Shown here: piece after piece, positions 34,036 through 40,946 of the stretch | Layout: each line of letters starts with the position of its first letter | Numbering within the stretch: position 1 is the first letter of the stretch | NCBI GenBank assembly: GCA_937916485.1 | Contig: CALFSV010000036.1 | Span: 1 to 64,000, forward strand | Direction: 5' to 3' | Length of the DNA: 64,000 bases | From: an uncultured Paracoccaceae bacterium | Lineage (GTDB): Bacteria; Pseudomonadota; Alphaproteobacteria; Rhodobacterales; Rhodobacteraceae | Program-made: the position numbers and the translations under genes | The notes under the pieces: model-generated | The model's input: only the letters and a program-made list of their open reading frames with translations | The model's database searches: none | What the model was told of the DNA's origin: nothing

Positions 34036-36153
34036 CTAAACCGCTTCGATCTGCCCTGTCGCCAGGGCAGATCGCCGTCCCCGGATAGACCATGCGATCA
34101 GCGCCACAACGCAGACCGCCCCGGCCACGTTGACGATGGGCATGATCGGCCAGACGCACGCCACACCCGCTGCCAACGACAGCGCGCGCATCACGATGCC
34201 AAAGGGATGCTCCATACAGCCCTGCAACGCGGCGGCGATGGCATAGACCCCGAACACGCCAAAGCTAAAGACCCAGACCATTTCGCCCCAGTTGCCCGAC
34301 AGGAGTGGGGTATAGGCGAATAGCAGGGGCACGATATACAGCCCTTTGGCCAGCTTCCAACTTGCAATGCCGGTGGCCATCGCCGGGGCTTTGGCAATCG
34401 CGGCAGCGGTAAAGGCGGCAAGGGCGACGGGGGGCGTTACATTGCTGTCCTGGCTAAGCCAGAAGATGATCATATGGGCCGACAGGATGGCGGCAAGGGC
34501 GACCTCGGGTGGCACCACAAGGTCGCGCAGGGGCGCGGCCACTTCCAGAGGTAAGGAGTGGATCAGTGCGGCGGCCTGACCATGCGACAAAGGGCCGGCC
34601 AGCAGGGACGCCTGTTCAGGCGCGCCAAAAAGGATCAGGGTTATGCCTGTGTCCGACAGCTGACCCGTCGCCAGAAGGTCTATGACAAACCGGTCCGAAA
34701 TCATGCCGGCCAGGGCAGGTGCCGACAGGGTAGCAAGGACGATGTAGGCCGCCGTCACCGGAAGGCCCATCCCCAGGACAAGGCTGGCCAGCGCGATCAG
34801 GACCAGCGCTATCAGAATGTTGCCCCCGGCCCAGCCCGCAATCATCAGGCTGAAGGTGTTGCCGATTCCGGCGGTCGCAATGACGTTGACCACAAGGCCG
34901 ACAGAACACAGCAGAACTGCCGTTAGAACCATCCCTTTTGAGCCCATAACCAAAGCCTCGACCACGGCGCGGGGGCCCATCGGGTTCTGGGTCAGCCAGC
35001 TTGACGCGATGACCGCGACGATCCCGAAGACAGCAGCATAGGTCGGGGTAAAGCCCGCGACCAACAACCCGATCAGGGTAAAGATCGGGATGACGAAACT
35101 CGCCCCGCCCTGCTTGAACGCGGTGCCAAGGGTCTGGCCGTCTGCGGGTAGGGGGGCAAGATTCAGGCGACGCGCCTCGATCCGGACAAAGAAGATCACG
35201 GACAGGAAATAGAGCAGTGCCGGAAGGGCCGCGATGGCCACGATGGTTTCGTAGGGGATCTGGGTAAAGCTGGCCATGACAAAGGCCCCGGCTCCCATGA
35301 TCGGCGGCATCAGCTGGCCACCCGTACTGGCCGCCGCTTCGACCCCGCCTGCGAATTTGGGGGCAAAGCCTGCACGCTTCATCAGCGGGATCGTGATGAC
35401 CCCGGTCGAGGCGGTATTGGCAACCGCCGACCCCGAGATCGTGCCCGTCAGCCCGCTGGCGATGACGGCCACGATCCCCGGCCCGCCGACCAGCCTTCCG
35501 GCAACGGCGCGGGACAGGTTGATGACGAACTCACCAGCGCCGGAGCGCAACAGAAAGGCCCCAAAGATGATGAACAAAAAGACATAGGTCGACGAGATCC
35601 GGGCAATCGTCCCAAACATCGCCTCGTCGCCGTAGATGGCGCGAAAGGCGACCGTCTCAAGGCTGAGGCCGGGAAAAGAAAACACGCCCGAGACGTATTT
35701 GCCCCAGAACACGATATAGGTCTGGGCCAGGATGATCAGCGTCGGGATCACCCAGCCGGTCAAGCGCCGCGTCAGCTCGATCGCACCAAGGATACAAATG
35801 GCAATCGCGATCCAGTCGCGGGTGATCAGCTTTACGCCCCGGTCGTAGATCGGGGTTTCGGCATAGGCCAGGTAGACCGCCGAAACCGCAACAGCGAGGC
35901 CAAACAGACCGTCGAGCCATCGGACCGTCGTTGATCCGCGAAGGCCGGGAATAATGGGATACAAAAGGGCGGCCAGAAGGGCAAAGCCCGCAAAGTGAAA
36001 GGCGTTCCTCTCAAGCTCTGACAGGATCGGGTCAAAGGCCACGTAGATATGGCCGACCGCAATCAAAAGGCAGATGGTCGAGATCGCTGTTGCGGACCAG
36101 CCGGTGAACACGCGGTTGCGGCTGTCGGATGTGTCTTCGACAACTTGTGACAT
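34036..36153 (-). CDS. TRAP transporter, fused 4TM/12TM permease (TAXI type)
   Basis: This 705-residue membrane protein combines the small DctQ-type and large DctM-type subunits, as is usual for TAXI-family TRAP systems. The N-terminal third has four or five segments. The DctM part shows GSGAGEFVINLSRA-type and GLTGTISGSAVANTASTGVITIPLMKRAGF motifs. Glycine-rich substrate-gate loops (GAFVMASFTQIPYE, GMGLPVTAAYIVLATL) follow. It works by sodium-driven uptake with the binding protein encoded just upstream on the same strand. The divergent gene is the reductive dehalogenase, so the halogenated substrate is a likely cargo. Confidence 0.88.
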   Translation of the reverse strand: MSQVVEDTSDSRNRVFTGWSATAISTICLLIAVGHIYVAFDPILSELERNAFHFAGFALLAALLYPIIPGLRGSTTVRWLDGLFGLAVAVSAVYLAYAETPIYDRGVKLITRDWIAIAICILGAIELTRRLTGWVIPTLIILAQTYIVFWGKYVSGVFSFPGLSLETVAFRAIYGDEAMFGTIARISSTYVFLFIIFGAFLLRSGAGEFVINLSRAVAGRLVGGPGIVAVIASGLTGTISGSAVANTASTGVITIPLMKRAGFAPKFAGGVEAAASTGGQLMPPIMGAGAFVMASFTQIPYETIVAIAALPALLYFLSVIFFVRIEARRLNLAPLPADGQTLGTAFKQGGASFVIPIFTLIGLLVAGFTPTYAAVFGIVAVIASSWLTQNPMGPRAVVEALVMGSKGMVLTAVLLCSVGLVVNVIATAGIGNTFSLMIAGWAGGNILIALVLIALASLVLGMGLPVTAAYIVLATLSAPALAGMISDRFVIDLLATGQLSDTGITLILFGAPEQASLLAGPLSHGQAAALIHSLPLEVAAPLRDLVVPPEVALAAILSAHMIIFWLSQDSNVTPPVALAAFTAAAIAKAPAMATGIASWKLAKGLYIVPLLFAYTPLLSGNWGEMVWVFSFGVFGVYAIAAALQGCMEHPFGIVMRALSLAAGVACVWPIMPIVNVAGAVCVVALIAWSIRGRRSALATGQIEAV

Positions 36154-36181
36154 ATCAGGTCCGCCAGAGAAATGAGGGTAT

Positions 36182-36221
36182 GACCGGCCTGCTTGCCCAG
36201 ACTTTGGGCAGCGGGCCGGTC
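36182..36221 (-). other. Intercistronic stem-loop between the TAXI receptor and TRAP permease
   Basis: Nested stem GACCGGCC...GGCCGGTC and TGCCCA...TGGGCA with a 4-base internal loop and a 5-base apical loop. No T-run follows on the minus strand. It probably sets a higher level of binding protein than permease. Confidence 0.6.
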
Positions 36222-36241
36222 GTTTCAGTCGAGGTGTCGAC

Positions 36242-37258
36242 TTAGTTGGGGATCAGGCGCTCGGGCACGTCGATGCCGACTTCCTGATAGTAGCGCACGG
36301 CACCGGGGTGCAGCGGCAGGGGCAGACCGGCGATGGCGCTTTCGATCATCATTGCCTTGGTTGCCGGGTGGATGGCCTGAAGGAACGGGAGGTTCTCGTA
36401 GATCGCCTTGGTGATCTCGTAGACATTTTCCTCTGGCAGATCGGCATGGGTGGCCAAGAGGTTGGGCTGCGCGATCGTCATCACGTCAGCTTCCTGACCC
36501 GGGTAGGTTCCGGCGGGAATGTTATAGGGGGTCCACAGGTTGCGACCACCGTCTGCCATCGCCATTTCTTCCTCGGTAAAGCTGAGGAGGGTGACGCCGT
36601 CACCGGCCGAGGCCATCAACTGGCTGATCGCACCAACCGGGACACCAGCAGGTGCGCTCATTCCGGCAGCCTGCCCGTTTTGCAGGGCTTCTGCCGACGG
36701 GCCGTAACCGCCGTATACCAGTTCAAAGTCTTCATAAATGTCGAGGCCAAAGCCCGACAGGATCGTCTGGTTCGATCCGATGGTTCCCGAATTCTGCGCG
36801 CCAAGGGCAACGGTCTGGCCCGCAAGGGCAACAAAGTCCGCCATTGTTCCCGTCGTGGCTGCGTCGCTATCGATCACGAAATGCTCGACGTTCTGCCATA
36901 GCATGGACACCGACCGTAGATCCTCCTGCGGGCCAACTTCTGCCAAGGGGCCGGTGCCTGAGGCAGCGTAATAGCCAAACAGGCCCTGCAGAATGCCGAA
37001 CTGCGCCTCACCGTCCCGCAGCAGGCGAACGTTCTCGCCCGACCCGGCCGAGCTGATGGCCGACATGCCGATGCCCATCGAAGGCTCAAGCTTGACCTTC
37101 ACCAGTGTCGAAAGGGCGACGCCGACGGGATAGTAGGTTCCGCCCGTGGATGCCGTGGCAAGGATGTAGCTTGCCGGTTCCGCATGGATGGCAGGGGCAG
37201 CCAGAATGCCGGTTACCGCAACAGAGGCCGCGATCGCGGCCGTCTTGAAGTTCTTCAT
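36242..37258 (-). CDS. TAXI-family TRAP solute receptor
   Basis: This 338-residue protein has a signal peptide (residues 1-27, ending in APAIHAE). The TAXI hallmark follows: ILATASTGGTYYPVGVALSTLVK and GMSAISSAGSGENVRLLRDGEAQFGILQ. It is the periplasmic receptor for the fused permease downstream. TAXI ligands are mostly unknown carboxylates or amino acids. GGGAGAG lies upstream of ATG at 37258. Divergent and 241 bases from the dehalogenase start, it is a good candidate for halo-aromatic uptake, in the way that a TctC-type receptor accompanies the bromoxynil dehalogenase BhbA. Confidence 0.87.
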   Translation of the reverse strand: MKNFKTAAIAASVAVTGILAAPAIHAEPASYILATASTGGTYYPVGVALSTLVKVKLEPSMGIGMSAISSAGSGENVRLLRDGEAQFGILQGLFGYYAASGTGPLAEVGPQEDLRSVSMLWQNVEHFVIDSDAATTGTMADFVALAGQTVALGAQNSGTIGSNQTILSGFGLDIYEDFELVYGGYGPSAEALQNGQAAGMSAPAGVPVGAISQLMASAGDGVTLLSFTEEEMAMADGGRNLWTPYNIPAGTYPGQEADVMTIAQPNLLATHADLPEENVYEITKAIYENLPFLQAIHPATKAMMIESAIAGLPLPLHPGAVRYYQEVGIDVPERLIPN

Positions 37259-37499
37259 GAGTCTCTCCCTTTGTCCGGTCCTTTTGTGAACCTTGGCCAA
37301 AAAAGTAACACAAGAGTCCCCCCTGACAACGCCAGAAATCCCCTCCATCCCAACTATTTTCTTCAGGTTCTGTCCCAAATATCAAAGAAGAATACGAATT
37401 TATCAGTCTGTTCAAATGGCCCAAGCCAGCACCGCGACTTCCAAAGCGATTGTGAAGGCAATAGGCTGACAAAAGGCTGCGGAATGGGGATGGGGATTA
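37259..37499. promoter_or_regulatory. Divergent promoter region of the TRAP receptor and reductive dehalogenase
   Basis: This 241-base gap is AT-richer than its surroundings in the middle (about 37350-37410). No convincing operator, -35/-10 pair or cobalamin riboswitch box was recognised by eye. It must hold both promoters. Confidence 0.5.
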
Positions 37500-40400
37500 A
37501 TGGGATTGAGGGTCTTTTCCGACAAGGCGCGACCCGTTCACATGGGCCCCTTTCCGCTAGAACGTCTGACCCGGCTTGGGTCGATGCCAGACCTCGCAAC
37601 CGTGCCCGCCATGCGACCCGTCAGCTTTCACAGGCCAGACGCGCCCGAAAGCATCGTCAACGCGATGGGCGACTATCAGGCTATGATGGACGCGCTTCGG
37701 GATGGCTTTGTCAACGGCGTTGCGGCAGGCATTCCCGAGGATCGGGTCGAAAGGGCAAACCATATCAAGGCCTTCGGCTATTTTGTCGATGCCGCGATGG
37801 TGGGCATTTGCGACCTGCCTGCATCCGCCGTTCTGGATAGCCCGATCACGAACCCCGATATCGACCAGCTGGCGCAGGACCTGCGGATCCGGCAAACCAA
37901 GACGCTGGCCTCTGGCATTGACGTCATCATGGCTGACCTAAAGGAAAGCATGGAGGCGCCGCCAACCACGATTGAGGGGCACACCCATGCCATCGTCTTT
38001 GTGTTCGAAAACCCACGCCCTCCTCGGGCAGATGAGCCGGGGACAGAGTGGATCATGGATGCGCAGGCAGAGCGGGGCTGCCTGCGCGCAAACGAGGCGG
38101 CTTGCGTCATCGCCAACTACATCCGGCTTTTGGGTCACGGAGCCAAGTCGCACTCGGGGTCCGCCACCGATGTAGATCTGAACCGTCTGGCCGTAGCGGC
38201 TGGCCTGACATGGGCAGACGGAAAAAGATTGGTCGCCCCCTACATTGGTCCCGATTTCGGCCTTGCCGCGATCACTTGTTCGCTTGACCTTGCGACCGAC
38301 AAACCACTCGCCCCTGCGGCGGATCAGCCTGCCTTCCGGACCCGAGGCCCGGCATGGTGGCTTGGCAAAGGGTTCCGCCGGTCTGCCCTCAATGGTGATC
38401 CCTTTGCGAAACGCGAGTTCCGACAGGGGCCGCACCCGTTTGAGACCCTCAATCGGGTGGACACCCCCACCACCTATATTGACGAGGCCCGGGTGGCCCG
38501 AGTGCCCAAACGGGCCGACATGTTCGCTCGCGCCCAGTTTGGCGATATGGGCAAGGCTATTCAGGACAACGCCAAGGGGGGGCACTATGCCCGCAAGACC
38601 GCCCCCTCCAGTGCGCAGCGGCGGGCGCTCGGGGCATTCGTCCTGCTTCAGGATGGTCCGGTCAATCCGGCGGCATCCCGCCCCTCTGACCCGGTCCGCA
38701 ACGCCGACAACATCAAGGGGGCAAGCTATTGGCTGGGCATCGACGCCGCCGGCCTTAGCCGTTGCCCGGAATGGACATGGTATTCGCACGATGCGCTTGG
38801 CGACCCGATCGTGCCACCCCACGATCAGGCCATCTCGATGATCGTCGATCAGGGCTACGAGACGATGGAAGGGGCCAGCGGCGACGACTGGATCAGCGTG
38901 GCGCAATCCATGCGGGCCTACCTGCGGTTCTCGCTTCTGGGCGGGGTGGTCGCCAAACACCTGCGCAACCTTGGCTACGCCGCCAAGGCGCACTCGGTCA
39001 TGGACGGCGAGGTGCTGCAACCGCCGCTTCTGCTGCTGTCCGGGTTGGGCGAAGTGAGCCGGATCGGAGAGGTGATCCTGAACCCGTTCCTTGGTCCCCG
39101 GCTGAAATCCGGCGTCGTCTCGACCGATATGCCGATGGCGCATGATCGGCCCATCGACTTTGGCCTGCAGAACTTTTGCCAAAACTGTAATAAATGCGCC
39201 CGCGAATGCCCCTCTGGCGCGATCACGGCCGGGCCCAAGCTGATGTTTAACGGCTATGAAATCTGGAAATCGGACAGCCAGAAATGCGCCACCTACCGGA
39301 TCACGACGCCGGGTGGCGCAATGTGTGGTCGGTGTATGAAGACCTGTCCCTGGAACCTTGAGGGCCTGTTTGCCGAACGCCCGTTCCGCTGGGCCGCAAT
39401 GCATCTGCCGAAGGCCGCGCCTGCGCTGGCCTGGCTGGACGATGCGGTGGGCAACGGCGGTTTGAACGACGTCAAGAAATGGTGGTGGGATGTCGAGTTG
39501 CAGGCCGATGGCGGCTACCACCCCTCAACCCATCCAGTGAACCGGCGGGCCCTGCAAAAGGACCTTGATCTGCGGTACGAGGATCAGACCCTTGCCGTCT
39601 ATCCCGCCCCGCTTGCCCCGCCACCTTGGCCCTATCCTTTCCCGATGGATCGGGAGGCCGGGATCGAAGCCTACCAGGCCATGATCACGGCCGACCAATA
39701 CAAGACCGAGATTGCGCAGGGCGACACCCGCCAAGTCCACGAATACAAAGTGCCAGGTGACGCCCCGGTCATCCGGGTCGAGGTGACCAAGGTCGAACGG
39801 ATGACGGCGGACGTCACCAAGTACGAGTTTTCCTCTATCGACGGCTCTGACCTGCCTGCATGGACGGCGGGGGCGCATCTCGACATTGTCGTCGTGCCAG
39901 AGTTTCTGCGCCAATACTCAATGTCCGGCGATCCATCTGACCGGACCAAGTACCAAATTGCGGTCCTGCGCGAGGATGGCGGGCGCGGTGGATCAAAGAT
40001 GTTGCATCGGATCTTTGCCAAAGGTCGCAGGATTTTTACGTCCAAACCGATCAACCATTTTGAGCTGGTCGAGGACGCCAGCAAGACATTCCTGATGGGC
40101 GGGGGCATCGGGGTCACACCGATGATCGCCTTTGCCCATCGTCTGCACGCCCTTGGAGCGGAGTTTGAGTTTCACTATTCGGCGCATTCCCGATCGAGTG
40201 CGGGCTTCCTGACCGATCTTGAGATGTTTCCATGGTCCGACAAGGTGCAGCTGCACTTTTCGGACGAAGGCACTCGGGCTGATCTGAGTTCGGTACTGCA
40301 AGCCTATCGTCCCGGTTGGCATGTCTACACCTGTGGGCCGGATCGCTACATGGACAGCGTTATCGCAGCCGCCGAGCAGGCCGGTTTCCCCGATTGGGCG

Positions 40401-40715
40401 CGGCATCTTGAGTATTTCTCGGCCCCCGACATGCCGGACTATGTCAACCATGCCTTCACCCTCAGGCTCGCGAGGTCCGGGCGAGAGTTTGCCATCCCTG
40501 CCGATATGAGCGCCACGGATGTCCTTGCCGAAAACGGAATTCATGTTGACGTGAAATGCTCTGACGGGATCTGCGGAGTGTGCAAGTGCGGCCTTGTTTC
40601 GGGCGAGGTGGAGCATCGCGACTTCGTGCTGTCCCAGCGGCAACGCGAGGGGGCAGTGATCCTGTGTCAAAGCCGTGCCGCAGAGAAGGGCGGCGTAATC
40701 GAAGTGGACCTTTGA
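37500..40715 (+). CDS. rdhA: Self-sufficient catabolic reductive dehalogenase (RdhA fused to FMN/NAD/[2Fe-2S] reductase)
   Basis: This 1071-residue protein has no Tat signal and is predicted cytoplasmic. Residues up to about 720 form a cobalamin-dependent RdhA. Its two [4Fe-4S] sites are CQNCNKCARECP (C560, C563, C566, C570) and C596 with CGRCMKTCP (C609, C612, C616). Candidate active-site residues Y474, K536 (in PRLKSG) and R600 have the same spacing (62 and 64) as Y426, K488 and R552 that I recall for the Nitratireductor enzyme NpRdhA. From about 745 a phthalate-dioxygenase-reductase-like unit follows: FMN motif RQYS (804-807), NAD motif GGGIGVTPM (from 867), and C-terminal [2Fe-2S] C1020, C1025, C1028, C1056. 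NAD(P)H can therefore reduce B12 within one chain. No membrane anchor RdhB is present or needed. Expected substrates are ortho-halogenated phenols, such as bromophenols. Confidence 0.93.
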   Translation: MGLRVFSDKARPVHMGPFPLERLTRLGSMPDLATVPAMRPVSFHRPDAPESIVNAMGDYQAMMDALRDGFVNGVAAGIPEDRVERANHIKAFGYFVDAAMVGICDLPASAVLDSPITNPDIDQLAQDLRIRQTKTLASGIDVIMADLKESMEAPPTTIEGHTHAIVFVFENPRPPRADEPGTEWIMDAQAERGCLRANEAACVIANYIRLLGHGAKSHSGSATDVDLNRLAVAAGLTWADGKRLVAPYIGPDFGLAAITCSLDLATDKPLAPAADQPAFRTRGPAWWLGKGFRRSALNGDPFAKREFRQGPHPFETLNRVDTPTTYIDEARVARVPKRADMFARAQFGDMGKAIQDNAKGGHYARKTAPSSAQRRALGAFVLLQDGPVNPAASRPSDPVRNADNIKGASYWLGIDAAGLSRCPEWTWYSHDALGDPIVPPHDQAISMIVDQGYETMEGASGDDWISVAQSMRAYLRFSLLGGVVAKHLRNLGYAAKAHSVMDGEVLQPPLLLLSGLGEVSRIGEVILNPFLGPRLKSGVVSTDMPMAHDRPIDFGLQNFCQNCNKCARECPSGAITAGPKLMFNGYEIWKSDSQKCATYRITTPGGAMCGRCMKTCPWNLEGLFAERPFRWAAMHLPKAAPALAWLDDAVGNGGLNDVKKWWWDVELQADGGYHPSTHPVNRRALQKDLDLRYEDQTLAVYPAPLAPPPWPYPFPMDREAGIEAYQAMITADQYKTEIAQGDTRQVHEYKVPGDAPVIRVEVTKVERMTADVTKYEFSSIDGSDLPAWTAGAHLDIVVVPEFLRQYSMSGDPSDRTKYQIAVLREDGGRGGSKMLHRIFAKGRRIFTSKPINHFELVEDASKTFLMGGGIGVTPMIAFAHRLHALGAEFEFHYSAHSRSSAGFLTDLEMFPWSDKVQLHFSDEGTRADLSSVLQAYRPGWHVYTCGPDRYMDSVIAAAEQAGFPDWARHLEYFSAPDMPDYVNHAFTLRLARSGREFAIPADMSATDVLAENGIHVDVKCSDGICGVCKCGLVSGEVEHRDFVLSQRQREGAVILCQSRAAEKGGVIEVDL

Positions 40716-40946
40716 GGCTTGTCCAACTTGCGGGCACGTGCGTCGCTCAGACATAGCTTGGGATGCAAATGCCCCGTTTCCGTTCGAGGTCTTGGGGCGG
40801 TATTGCTTGTTTTTGTCGCGTGCACTTTGGCTTTGAAAGCCCGCGAGCATGGACGTCCGTGACAAAGTGGAAGGCGTCCGACCAAGACACTCTTGGGGCC
40901 CCTTGCGTAACCGTCGGCCAAAGGTTGGCGCCACAGCCATGCTTTA
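40716..40946. other. Intergenic region between convergent genes
   Basis: This 231-base gap separates the end of rdhA from the end of the Amt-MCP gene. No gene, clear terminator hairpin or repeat was recognised in it. Confidence 0.5.

Noticed and set aside
37259..37499. Cobalamin riboswitch upstream of the B12-dependent dehalogenase
   Set aside because: I found no B12-box-like sequence in this gap or in the adjacent promoter regions.
37938..39521. 527-residue open frame antisense to rdhA
   Set aside because: It lies entirely inside the well-supported dehalogenase gene, has no recognisable domain and is a composition shadow.
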